Of a stretch of DNA of 64,000 nucleotides, positions 43,395-51,184 are shown one piece after another. The notes below the pieces were generated by a model. That model ran no database searches. It was not told the origin of the DNA and saw nothing but the letters and a program-made list of their open reading frames with translations. Both the position numbers and the translations under genes were made by a program. The stretch spans positions 217,559 through 281,558 of the forward strand of contig JALHMW010000002.1 of the NCBI GenBank assembly GCA_022843845.1. Reading direction: 5' to 3'. Position 1 is the stretch's first letter. Each line of letters starts with the position of its first letter. The DNA comes from Archangium sp. Its GTDB lineage: Bacteria > Myxococcota > Myxococcia > Myxococcales > Myxococcaceae.

Positions 43395-43940
43395 ATGGAA
43401 ACGCTCGTTCTCAACCGCTCGTACCAGCCCGTCGCTCGCATCCCCTGGCAGCGCGCCATCACGCTCCTGTTCCTCGGCAAGGTCGAGCTGGTCGAGGCCT
43501 ACGAGGACCAGACGATTCGAAGCGTAAGCTTCGAGATCAAGGTCCCGTCGGTGGTTCGCTTCTTCAGGATGCTCGCGCGGCGCAAGCCGGTCATTCGTTT
43601 CAGCCGCGAGAACGTCTACGCGCGCGACCACGGCCGCTGCCAGTACTGCCAGCGTCCGGTGTCGAGGCCTGAGGCGACCTACGATCACGTGAACCCCCGT
43701 TCGCTGGGTGGCATGACGAACTGGGACAACATCGTGATCGCCTGCGTGCCCTGCAACCAGAAGAAGGGTGGCCGCACGCCGGAGCAGGCGCGCATGCCGC
43801 TCAAGGTGAAGCCAGTGAAGCCGACGAAGCTGCCGGACGCGCTGCGCCTCACCTTCAGGTTCCAGAACGGCATGCCGGCCTCGTGGCAGACCTGGCTGCG
43901 AGATCTCACGTACTGGCACGGCAGCCTCGACGAGAGCTGA
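43395..43940 (+). CDS. HNH endonuclease family protein (first copy)
   Basis: 181 aa with a strong AAGGGAGGT site five bases before the ATG. N-terminal: METLVLNRSYQPVARIPWQR. The HNH finger is CQYCQRPVSRPEATYDHVNP followed by RSLGGMTNWDNIVIACVPCN and KKGGRTPEQA: two CxxC knuckles flank the DHV and the N of the beta-beta-alpha metal site. This small family is chromosomal in many bacteria and of unclear target. A paralogue lies at 45555-46157 on the other side of selA. Confidence 0.9.
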   Translation: METLVLNRSYQPVARIPWQRAITLLFLGKVELVEAYEDQTIRSVSFEIKVPSVVRFFRMLARRKPVIRFSRENVYARDHGRCQYCQRPVSRPEATYDHVNPRSLGGMTNWDNIVIACVPCNQKKGGRTPEQARMPLKVKPVKPTKLPDALRLTFRFQNGMPASWQTWLRDLTYWHGSLDES

Positions 43941-44163
43941 GGCGGGAAGCATCGGTGCGGGCCGACTGCACCGACCGAACGGGTAGACAGAGAGGCGCCT
44001 TCGGGTAGCCGCTGGGTGCTGGTCCACGCTTCACAGGACCCTGGTGCCCCCGTCGGACGGGGAGTTCGCTCACCCTGATGGTTCTCATCGATTCACCCCC
44101 AACCCCCCTCCGGGAGCGATTTCGGAGGGGGTGCGGTTTCACGCTACGCTGCCGGCACGGACC
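43941..44163. other. Intergenic region before selA, no recognised RNA gene
   Basis: About 220 bases between the first HNH gene and selA. I searched it by eye for a selenocysteine tRNA (TCA anticodon, long variable arm) because selA follows, and did not find a full fold; a short element with GGTCC/GGACC arms near 44020-44040 and a CCCCGT/ACGGGG hairpin at about 44047-44061 are present but no T arm. The strongest element is the hairpin listed separately. Confidence 0.5.
44104..44131 (+). promoter_or_regulatory. Perfect nine-base-pair GC-rich hairpin in the selA leader
   Basis: CCCCCTCCG at 44104-44112 pairs with CGGAGGGGG at 44123-44131 across a ten-base loop. It ends 33 bases before the selA ATG. 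No T-run follows on either strand, so it is not a classic intrinsic terminator. It could attenuate or separate selA from the upstream HNH gene. Confidence 0.55.
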
Positions 44164-45561
44164 ATGGGTGCGACCTCCCCTGAGACCGGCCGGCGTCAGG
44201 CGCTGCTGCGCGCCTTGCCGTCGATCGATGAACTGCTGCTGCACGAGCAGGTGGCGCCGCTCGGCGCGACGGTCTCACGCCCACTGCTCGTCGAGGCCTG
44301 TCGCAGCGCCGTGCAGCACGCGCGCGAGCAGATCCTCGCTGGCCAGCACGCCGACTTCGATCCCTCGAGCGTGTCGCGGTTCCTGAGCACCCTGGCTCGC
44401 CCGAACTTGAGGCCGGTGATCAACGCCACTGGAGTCGTCCTCCACACGAACCTGGGCCGGGCGCCGTTGTCGGCTCGCGCCGTCGAACGAATCGCCGAGG
44501 TCGCGCGCGGCTACTGCAACCTCGAGCTCGATCTCGACGAAGGGGAGCGGGGGAGCCGCTACGCGCATGTCGTCGAGCTGTTGTGCCGTCTGACAGGCGC
44601 CGAGTCGGCGCTGGTGGTGAACAACTGCGCTGCCGCGACGCTGCTGACGCTGGGTGCGCTCGCGCAGGGCAAAGAAGTCATCGTCTCGCGCGGAGAGCTG
44701 GTCGAGATCGGCGGAGGGTTCCGGGTGCCCGACGTGATGCGCCAGTCGGGCTGCACGCTCGTCGAGGTCGGCACGACCAACCGCACCCGGGTCGCCGACT
44801 ACGACGCTGCGGTGACGCCCGACACGGGGCTGCTCCTCAAGGTGCACCAGTCGAACTTCGCGGTGGTGGGCTTCACCGAGGCGGCGACGACCTCGGAGCT
44901 CGCTGCGTTGGGTCGCGCGCGGGGTGTTCCGCTCTTCGAAGATCTCGGGAGCGGAGCGTTGATCCCGCTTCACGGTGAGGGCCTCACCACCGAGCCGACG
45001 GTGCGCACGGTGATCGACGCCGGCGCCGACGTGGTGGCGTTCTCTGGCGACAAGCTGCTCGGCGGGCCCCAGGCGGGCGTGCTCGTGGGCCGCCGCGCCA
45101 TCATCGAGAAGCTCGCGAAGCACCCACTCACGCGCGCGGTGCGCATCGACAAGCTCACCGTGGCCGCGCTCGAGGCGACGCTCGAGCACTATCGCGACGG
45201 GCTCGCCGACACCGAGATCCCCGCACGCGCGATGCTCACCACGCCCGCTCCCTTGCTCGAGGCCCGCGCGAAGGTGTTGTCGGCCGCGTTCACCCGCGAG
45301 CAGCTCCAGTGCCGAATCGTGCCGACCACGTCGCGCGTGGGCGGTGGCTCGATGCCGCTCGCCGCGCCTCCTTCATTTGCCGTCGCCGTCGTCGGGGTGC
45401 CCGCGGTCGCGCTCCACGATGCCTTACGCGCCGGCACCCCCGCCGTCGTTGCTCGTATCTGCGACGACGAGCTGTGGTTCGATGTGCGTTGTCTCACCGA
45501 GGCCGATTGCCACGTGGTGGCCAGCCGTGTCGCCGCCGTCGTTCGAGGAGCCCCATGCTGA
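44164..45561 (+). CDS. selA: L-seryl-tRNA(Sec) selenium transferase (selenocysteine synthase) SelA
   Basis: 465 aa from the ATG at 44164, matching the usual SelA length; the frame extends to 44044 but the upstream part is not protein-like. N-terminal SelA domain LLRALPSIDELLLHEQV; then the core signature RPVINATGVVLHTNLGRAPL, LELDLDEGERGSRYAHVVEL, VNNCAAATLLTLGALAQGKE, SRGELVEIGGGFRVPDVM. The PLP-binding Lys297 is in VAFSGDKLLGGPQAG. It converts seryl-tRNA(Sec) to selenocysteyl-tRNA(Sec) with selenophosphate. selB, selC and selD are not in the window. The stop overlaps the next HNH gene start. Confidence 0.96.
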   Translation: MGATSPETGRRQALLRALPSIDELLLHEQVAPLGATVSRPLLVEACRSAVQHAREQILAGQHADFDPSSVSRFLSTLARPNLRPVINATGVVLHTNLGRAPLSARAVERIAEVARGYCNLELDLDEGERGSRYAHVVELLCRLTGAESALVVNNCAAATLLTLGALAQGKEVIVSRGELVEIGGGFRVPDVMRQSGCTLVEVGTTNRTRVADYDAAVTPDTGLLLKVHQSNFAVVGFTEAATTSELAALGRARGVPLFEDLGSGALIPLHGEGLTTEPTVRTVIDAGADVVAFSGDKLLGGPQAGVLVGRRAIIEKLAKHPLTRAVRIDKLTVAALEATLEHYRDGLADTEIPARAMLTTPAPLLEARAKVLSAAFTREQLQCRIVPTTSRVGGGSMPLAAPPSFAVAVVGVPAVALHDALRAGTPAVVARICDDELWFDVRCLTEADCHVVASRVAAVVRGAPC

Positions 45562-46157
45562 TGAACACTGCCGTGCTCGTCCTGAACCGGAACTTCCAGC
45601 CCATTCACGTCACGAGCGTGAAGCGGGCCATCTCGCTGCTCTATCAGGGCGTCGCGCGGGCCCTCGATGCGCAGTACCGCCAGTACGACTTTGCCGACTG
45701 GGAGCAGCTCGCCGCCGCCGCCGAGGAAGATCGAATTCACTCGGTGAACAAGTCGATTCGCGTGCCGCGGGTGCTGGTGCTGACGGCCTTCGAGAAGCTG
45801 CCTCGCACGAGGGTTCGTTTCAGCCGCATCAACATCTACGCGCGTGACGCAGACACCTGCCAGTACTGCAGCCGGCAGCTCAAGCGCAGCGATCTCAACC
45901 TCGATCACGTGGTGCCCAGATCGCAGGGCGGGCGCACCTGCTGGGAGAACGTCGTGTGCTCCTGCATCGTCTGCAACCTGCGCAAGGGCGGGCGCACGCC
46001 GGAGCAGGCAGGCATGGCGCTGCGACGGCCTCCAGTTCGCCCGAAGTGGACGCCGCTGTTCCGCAACGCGGCAAAGCCCCAAGCCTACCGTGAATGGTTG
46101 CCCTTCCTCAACGTGACCGATGCGTCGTATTGGAATGTCGAACTGAAGGACGACTGA
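45555..46157 (+). CDS. HNH endonuclease family protein (second copy)
   Basis: 200 aa. The ATG at 45555 (MLMNTAVLVLNRNFQPIHVT) has GAGGAG four bases upstream; the ATG at 45561 is an alternative. It overlaps the selA stop. The finger is CQYCSRQLKRSDLNLDHVVP followed by RSQGGRTCWENVVCSCIVCN and LRKGGRTPEQAGM, again with two CxxC pairs, DHV and N. It shares the N-terminal VLNRxxQPI pattern and KGGRTPEQA end with the copy at 43395. The C-terminal part (WLPFLNVTDASYWNVELK) also parallels the first copy. Confidence 0.9.
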   Translation: MLMNTAVLVLNRNFQPIHVTSVKRAISLLYQGVARALDAQYRQYDFADWEQLAAAAEEDRIHSVNKSIRVPRVLVLTAFEKLPRTRVRFSRINIYARDADTCQYCSRQLKRSDLNLDHVVPRSQGGRTCWENVVCSCIVCNLRKGGRTPEQAGMALRRPPVRPKWTPLFRNAAKPQAYREWLPFLNVTDASYWNVELKDD

Positions 46158-46161
46158 TTCC

Positions 46162-47139
46162 ATGTCTGAGAACGAGGCGCTCGATGAGGGCGCGGTCATC
46201 GAGTTTCCACGTCAGAAGAGCCAGGGCCGGTCGCGAACGCGCGCGCGTCGAGTCGTCGCGATCGGCGGCGGGAAGGGCGGCATCGGCAAGTCGCTCGTCT
46301 CGGCGAACCTGGGCATCGCGCTCGCGGAGCGGGGCTCGAAGGTCGTCCTGGTGGACGCCGATCTCGGTGGCGCCAACCTGCACACCTGCCTCGGCGTCGC
46401 GCAGCCCCGGGTCAGTTTGTCGGACTTCATCGAGCGGCGCGTCGAGCGCCTCGAAGACGTCGTGGTGGCGACGGGCATCGAGCGCCTCGAGCTGATCTCG
46501 GGCGCGATGGATGATCTCGACGCGGCGAACCCGAAGCACTCCCAGAAGTCGAAGCTGCTGCGGCACCTCAAGACGCTCGACGTCGACTACGTGCTGCTCG
46601 ATCTCGGCGCCGGCACCAGCTTCAACGTGCTCGACTTCTTCCTGATCGCCGACATCGGCGTGGTGGTGATGCTGCCCGAGCCCACCTCGATCGAGAACGC
46701 CTACCGCTTCATCAAGGCCGCGTTCTTCCGGAGGCTGCAGACCCTGGCGCCCGACGACGACTTCGCTTCGATCGTCGCGCGCGCCCTGGCGCCACGGGAG
46801 GGGCAGGCGCCGATGACGCCGCTCGACGTGGTGGCCGAGCTGCGGAAGACGAACGTGGAGTCCGCCGCCCGGCTCGAGCACGCGCTGGCGGGTTTTTCCC
46901 CGTGGATTCTGGTGAACCAGGCCCGCACCCGAGGAGACTTCGACATCGGCCCGACCGTGGTGAGCGCCTGGAAGAAGTTCTTCGGGCTCGAGCTCGGGTC
47001 GCTGGGTTCGGTGCCCCACGATGAGGCCGTCTGGCAGGCCGTTCGGGCCCGTCAGCCGGTGGTTCGAGCCTTCCCGCAGAGCGCAGCCGCCACCGGCTTG
47101 TTGCGAGTCGCGGAAAACCTGATTGCATTGGAACGGTGA
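46162..47139 (+). CDS. MinD/FlhG-type ParA-like ATPase
   Basis: 325 aa. Deviant Walker A KGGIGKS at 38-44 (VVAIGGGKGGIGKSLVSANL), Walker B/switch VDADLGGANLHTCLG and LLDLGAGTSFNVLDFFLIAD, and the MinD/FlhG-type VVVMLPEPTSIENAYRFIKA. A C-terminal insertion (about 205-245) includes FFRRLQTLAPDDDFASIVAR. A 30-residue basic N-terminal extension precedes the fold. Family members count or place flagella, chemoreceptors or division proteins by ATP-driven dimerisation at the membrane. It is coupled to the next gene by a GTGA overlap, so the two proteins may act together. Confidence 0.9.
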   Translation: MSENEALDEGAVIEFPRQKSQGRSRTRARRVVAIGGGKGGIGKSLVSANLGIALAERGSKVVLVDADLGGANLHTCLGVAQPRVSLSDFIERRVERLEDVVVATGIERLELISGAMDDLDAANPKHSQKSKLLRHLKTLDVDYVLLDLGAGTSFNVLDFFLIADIGVVVMLPEPTSIENAYRFIKAAFFRRLQTLAPDDDFASIVARALAPREGQAPMTPLDVVAELRKTNVESAARLEHALAGFSPWILVNQARTRGDFDIGPTVVSAWKKFFGLELGSLGSVPHDEAVWQAVRARQPVVRAFPQSAAATGLLRVAENLIALER

Positions 47140-48656
47140 AGTCGTTTCAGGCGCAGACATTCTACGAGCTGCTCGAGGTGTCGGTCGGCGCTGGCGACGG
47201 AGACATTCGTTCTGCCTTCGAGCGCCTCGCGCGGCTCTACGCTGAAGATCAGGTCGCGCTGTACGGGTTGATCGACGAAGGCCGCGCCCGCGCGCTGAGG
47301 GGCCGTCTCAAGGAAGCGGCCGACACGCTGCTCGATGCCGAGCGCCGCGCGACCTACGACGCGGGGCTGGGCCTTCCGCCGCGAGAGGTGCCGAAGCGCC
47401 CAGCGCCGGCTCCCTCGACGACGCCCCGTGCCTCGGCGCCGGTGGGGTGGGCCGGCTCGTACGCGTTCGTCAGCCCGACGGTCGCGGTGAGCGCTCCGGT
47501 TGCGACCTCGTTCAGCTACACGATCGCCGCGCCCGTGACGGCGCAAGCTCGTCCTTCCGCGCCGGTCGCTCCGAAGGCGATCGAGGTCCCGGTCCCCACG
47601 GTGGCGGAGCCTGCAGAGCCCGAAGTTCGTGTGGAGGTGGTCCAGCCCGCGGTGGCTGCGGCGGTCGTCGTGTCGCCGCCGGTCGAGCCCACAGCGCTCG
47701 TCGCGCCTGCTCCTGCCGCTGAGCCGTCGTCACCGGTGTCCGTGGCGCAAATCGCAGCGACCCCGAGTCAGGCCGCTGCGCCGCCGGTTGTCGCGCGCCT
47801 CGAGGCGGTTGCTCCCGTCCCGCGCGAGCCACCGTCGCCGATGATTCCCAGCGCGGTCGTGGTGCCTGTGCGCGCGGAGCCGACCGCTGGTGCTCCGACC
47901 GAGCCACCGTCGCCGGTCCCCAGCGCGGCCGTGGTGGCTGCGCGCCCGGAGCCGACCGCTGCTGCGCCGACCGAGCCACCGTCGCCGATTCCCAGCGCGG
48001 TCGTGGTGCCTGTACGCGCTGAGTCGACCGCTTCTGCGCCGAGTGAGGCACCGTCGCCGACCGCTCCTGCGCCGAGCGAGCCTTCCATTGCCGTCGCCAC
48101 TGAGCCGCCCGCAGCCGCACCCGAACGCATCGCAGAGCCGGCCGACCCTGCGTCGACGACGCCCTCAGTCGCCGTTGCGCACCCAGCTGAGCCGCCTGCG
48201 GTTCCTGCCGTGGTGAATGTGGCGCCATCTGCGCCTGCCCAGCTCATCGCTCCCGCGCTCGCCGAACCCGAAGAGGTGAGGGCGGCACCGCCTGTCGATG
48301 ACGAGAGCCCAGGGAGCGCGATCGTTGCCACCCGGCCCTACGCCCCACGCGAGTACCGGCCGCCAGAGCGCGCGAGGCCCTACGAGGTGCCCGCTGGGGT
48401 CGAGTTCAACGGCGATCTGCTGCGACAGGTCCGTATGGCGAGGGGCTTGTCGCTCCTTCAGGTCGCTGAGCGGACCCGCATCGGTGTCAGGCACCTCGAG
48501 AACCTCGAGAACGACCGGTACGAGCAGCTCCCCGTCGCCGTCTACCTCCGGGGCATGCTGATGAGCCTCGCGCGCGAGCTCGGCCTCGACGGGATCAGGG
48601 TGTCGAAAAGCTATTTGACCTTCGTCGAAGCGCACCTCTCGAAGTCGAAAGGTTGA
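47136..48656 (+). CDS. J-domain-like / RodZ-type HTH fusion with long Pro/Ala/Val-rich linker
   Basis: 506 aa starting at GTG that overlaps the preceding stop. Residues 5-80 align with a J domain (TFYELLEVSVGAGDGDIRSA FERLARLYAED, ending DAERRATYDAG), but no HPD tripeptide is present, so DnaK stimulation is unlikely. Residues about 85-405 are a Pro/Ala/Val/Glu-rich linker with tandem repeats. Residues about 420-495 are a Cro/HTH_25 domain as in RodZ (LLRQVRMARGLSLLQVAERT, RHLENLENDRYEQLPVAVYL, RGMLMSLARELGLD). No transmembrane helix is found, unlike RodZ. The partnership with the MinD-like ATPase suggests a polar or localisation role, which is inference. Confidence 0.85.
   Translation: MKSFQAQTFYELLEVSVGAGDGDIRSAFERLARLYAEDQVALYGLIDEGRARALRGRLKEAADTLLDAERRATYDAGLGLPPREVPKRPAPAPSTTPRASAPVGWAGSYAFVSPTVAVSAPVATSFSYTIAAPVTAQARPSAPVAPKAIEVPVPTVAEPAEPEVRVEVVQPAVAAAVVVSPPVEPTALVAPAPAAEPSSPVSVAQIAATPSQAAAPPVVARLEAVAPVPREPPSPMIPSAVVVPVRAEPTAGAPTEPPSPVPSAAVVAARPEPTAAAPTEPPSPIPSAVVVPVRAESTASAPSEAPSPTAPAPSEPSIAVATEPPAAAPERIAEPADPASTTPSVAVAHPAEPPAVPAVVNVAPSAPAQLIAPALAEPEEVRAAPPVDDESPGSAIVATRPYAPREYRPPERARPYEVPAGVEFNGDLLRQVRMARGLSLLQVAERTRIGVRHLENLENDRYEQLPVAVYLRGMLMSLARELGLDGIRVSKSYLTFVEAHLSKSKG
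47826..48044 (+). repeat. Three tandem 72-75 base repeats in the linker of the J-like/HTH gene
   Basis: Units at 47826-47900 (75 bases), 47901-47972 and 47973-48044 (72 bases each) encode EPPSPxxPSAVVVPVRAEPT-type copies of 24-25 residues, followed by a decayed start EAPSP. Such repeats are prone to length change and would tune linker length between the two domains. Confidence 0.8.
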
Positions 48657-48688
48657 CCCGGGCGCTGATCGCCGGAAAGCTCTGTGCC

Positions 48689-48952
48689 ATGACTGATGAA
48701 GAACGGATGAAGGCGATGCGTCTGGCCCGTGCCATCGCTTCGGACATCTCCCTCTACAACGAGGCGAAGATCATCCAGGGCATCGAGCAGGACCGGCTGT
48801 TCGACGTCTTGCGCGACGAGATCGAGGAAGGCCGCGAGCTGTTCAAGACCCGCGTCAGCTCCGAGATCTTCACCCGCACCAACTTCTTCGATCGCGCGAT
48901 CGTCGACATCGTGATCAAGCCGAAGGGCCACGTGAAGTCGAAGATCTGGTGA
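48689..48952 (+). CDS. Short protein, function unknown
   Basis: 87 aa from the ATG at 48689 (MTDEERMKAMRLARAIASDI); a TTG at 48653 would add 12 residues that do not look protein-like. It is mostly helical with alternating charges (SLYNEAKIIQGIEQDRLFDV, LRDEIEEGRELFKTRVSSEI) and has a basic end PKGHVKSKIW. No family was recognised. It lies between the J-like/HTH gene and the pseudouridine synthase gene, and its stop overlaps the next start as GTGA. Confidence 0.72.
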   Translation: MTDEERMKAMRLARAIASDISLYNEAKIIQGIEQDRLFDVLRDEIEEGRELFKTRVSSEIFTRTNFFDRAIVDIVIKPKGHVKSKIW

Positions 48953-49866
48953 CTCGCAGCACCGTCGACGCCACCGCCGCCGATCGGGGAGAGCGCTACG
49001 ATCGCTTCCTCGCGGGGCGGCTGACCGAGCTCAGCCGTTCTCGAATTCAAGGGCTGATCGACGACGGCCACGTGACGGTCGAGTCGGTCGCCATCAAGGC
49101 CTCGGGGCGGGTGCAGGGCGCCGAGCGGATCGTCGTCGAGGTCCCCGACGCCACGCCCGCCGAGCCGCAGGCCGAAGCATTGCCGTTGACGATTCTGTAC
49201 CAGGACCGCGACGTGCTGGTCGTCGACAAGGCCGCCGGCATGGTCGTGCACCCCGGTGCAGGGCACCACGACGGCACCCTGGTGAACGCGCTCCTGCATC
49301 ACGTGACCGACCTCAAAGGCGTCGGGGGCGAGCTGCGGCCTGGCATCGTGCATCGCCTCGACAAGGACACCTCGGGCGTCATCGTCATCGCCAAGCACGA
49401 GCGGGCCCTGACGGCGCTGCAGAAGGCGTTCGCCTCGCGTGAGGTCGAGAAGGTGTACCTGGCCATCGTCGCCGGCGAGCCACCCGACGAGGGTACGTTT
49501 CGCACGCTGCACACCAGGCACCCGGTTCACCGCATGCGCTTCACGGGGCGGCTCAAGACGGGGAAGTCGGCGGTGACGCACTACCGCGTGAAGGAGCGCC
49601 TCGCCGGCGCCGCGCTGGTCGAGATCACCCTCGAGACCGGGCGCACCCACCAGATCCGCATGCACTTCTCAGAGGCTGGCTTCCCGCTGCTCGCTGACGA
49701 GCTCTACGGCACGCGCAGCTCGTCGAAGCTGACGGCCGCGCCGCGCCTCGCCCTTCACGCGCATCGGCTCGCCTTCGCGCACCCGAAGACCGGGAAGCCC
49801 GTGTCGGTCACCTCACCGCTCCCGGCCGATCTGGCGCGCGCAGTGAAGACGCTCCGCCGGCGCTAG
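48949..49866 (+). CDS. rluD: RluD-type 23S rRNA pseudouridine synthase (RluA family)
   Basis: 305 aa starting at GTG. N-terminal S4-like RNA-binding domain (YDRFLAGRLTELSRSRIQGL IDDGHVTV). Catalytic domain: ILYQDRDVLVVDKAAGMVVH, then GIVHRLDKDTSGVIVIAKHE with the nucleophilic Asp138, and ETGRTHQIRMHFSEAGFPLL ADELYG. Presence of the S4 domain and overall length favour RluD over RluA or RluC, though the exact uridine targets are not proven. It converges with the HD-GYP-like gene, overlapping it by 4 bases. Confidence 0.93.
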   Translation: MTRSTVDATAADRGERYDRFLAGRLTELSRSRIQGLIDDGHVTVESVAIKASGRVQGAERIVVEVPDATPAEPQAEALPLTILYQDRDVLVVDKAAGMVVHPGAGHHDGTLVNALLHHVTDLKGVGGELRPGIVHRLDKDTSGVIVIAKHERALTALQKAFASREVEKVYLAIVAGEPPDEGTFRTLHTRHPVHRMRFTGRLKTGKSAVTHYRVKERLAGAALVEITLETGRTHQIRMHFSEAGFPLLADELYGTRSSSKLTAAPRLALHAHRLAFAHPKTGKPVSVTSPLPADLARAVKTLRRR

Positions 49867-51179
49867 ATGAGCCCGATCGACATCGACTGCTGACGCTTGG
49901 TGAGCACCTTGATCGGCTGAATCGCCATGACGCGCATGAAGATGCGGAGCAGGTCGGGATCGAACTTGTTGCGCATCTCGGTCCACATCAGCATCAGCGC
50001 GACCTCGGGGCCGTATGAGTCGCGGAACGCGCGCTTCGACGTCAACGCGTCGTAGGTGGCGCAGATCGAGATGATCTTCGCGTAGAGCCCCAGGTTCGCC
50101 TTGGGGATGATCATCTGGATGTTGCCCTGCCCGTCGCGCACGGCGGTGCCGAACTCGACCTTGTGCTCGAAGGTCGTCACCAGGCGCAGCAGGGTGGAGC
50201 GGTTGATGGCCTTCTCGCGGAGGATGTTTCGCACCGAGACCAGCGGGGCACGTGCGACGATCGCCTTCTCTTCGGGCGTGAGCGCCCCGCGCTTGCTGAG
50301 CACTTTGTCCGGCACCGTGCCCATGCCGGCGTCGTGGAAGAGGGCCACGTAGCCGAGGTCGCGCAGCTGGGGCTTGGTGAGGCCGAGCTCGTTCCCGAAC
50401 ACCACCGACATCAGGCACGTGTTCACCTGGTGGTACGCGAGGTACTCGCTGTCGGTGCGCGTGGTGGTGAGCCCGAGGAAGTGGGTGCGGTGGTCCATCG
50501 AGATGTCGACGAAGTCCTGCAGAATGCGCATCGCCTTCGACGTGTTCAGTGGCTTGTCGTCGCGCAGTGACTCCATGTACTTCTTGGTGAAGAAGATCGC
50601 GCGGCCGTAGCAGGTGAGCGCGTACTTCTTTCGATCGAGCTTGGCGTCGCTCTCGTCCTTCTCGTTCTCGAGCTTGTCTTTCAGCTTCGACCACTTCGCC
50701 AACTTCATCGACACGAGCTTCTTCCCCGCCGTGCCGTCCGCGTCGGCCATGTCGAGCTGCTCTTTGGAGAAGATCCAGATGAAGTTCTTCAGCTCGGGCA
50801 CGGTGACGGTGCGCAGCATGTTGAAGCCGGCGACGTCTTTCGCGCGCAGCTCGTCGAGCAGGTAGCGGACGTTGTCGAGCGAGGCCATGTCGACCTTCAC
50901 CAGCATGCCGTTCAGGTAGAACGACTGCTTCACGCCGATCAGGTCGAGCTTCCCCTCCTTGCGGATGATCTGGTTGATCGTGTCCTGGAGCTGGGTGAGC
51001 GGCTTGTCGAACACCGCGTTGTCGGGGTCGTACATCTTCACCGAGCGCACCAGCATGTAGAGCGCCGAGACGAGCGTGCGCGCCATGCCCTGGAGCTTCT
51101 CGCTGTGCTCGCGCCCGTAGGTGTCGAGCATCTCGCTGTCGCTGCTCGAGGCCTTGGTGATCTGAAGATTGTCGGCCAT
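49863..51179 (-). CDS. Degenerate HD-GYP-domain protein with HEAT-partner N-terminal module
   Basis: 438 aa. The N-terminal module (about 30-145; ALYMLVRSVKMYDPDNAVFD, GVKQSFYLNGMLVKVD, ELKNFIWIFSKEQ) resembles that of the upstream HEAT protein. The C-terminal half is an HD-GYP fold with HD and the following loop kept (YVALFHDAGMGTVPDKVLSK GALTPEEKAI after one residue), but the HP, HHE and GYP motifs are replaced (ARAPLVSV, TTFEHKVE) and the second metal Asp in IADxYD is Ala (ICATYDALTSKRAF). It is therefore unlikely to hydrolyse cyclic di-GMP and may act as a binding or scaffold protein. It follows the HEAT gene by 5 bases. Confidence 0.85.
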   Translation of the reverse strand: MADNLQITKASSSDSEMLDTYGREHSEKLQGMARTLVSALYMLVRSVKMYDPDNAVFDKPLTQLQDTINQIIRKEGKLDLIGVKQSFYLNGMLVKVDMASLDNVRYLLDELRAKDVAGFNMLRTVTVPELKNFIWIFSKEQLDMADADGTAGKKLVSMKLAKWSKLKDKLENEKDESDAKLDRKKYALTCYGRAIFFTKKYMESLRDDKPLNTSKAMRILQDFVDISMDHRTHFLGLTTTRTDSEYLAYHQVNTCLMSVVFGNELGLTKPQLRDLGYVALFHDAGMGTVPDKVLSKRGALTPEEKAIVARAPLVSVRNILREKAINRSTLLRLVTTFEHKVEFGTAVRDGQGNIQMIIPKANLGLYAKIISICATYDALTSKRAFRDSYGPEVALMLMWTEMRNKFDPDLLRIFMRVMAIQPIKVLTKRQQSMSIGLI

Positions 51180-51184
51180 GGCGG

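Noticed and set aside
43941..44103. Possible selenocysteine tRNA before selA
   Set aside because: A TTCA sequence, paired GGTCC/GGACC arms and a CCCCGT hairpin are present, but the loop size is wrong and no acceptor or T arm can be drawn.
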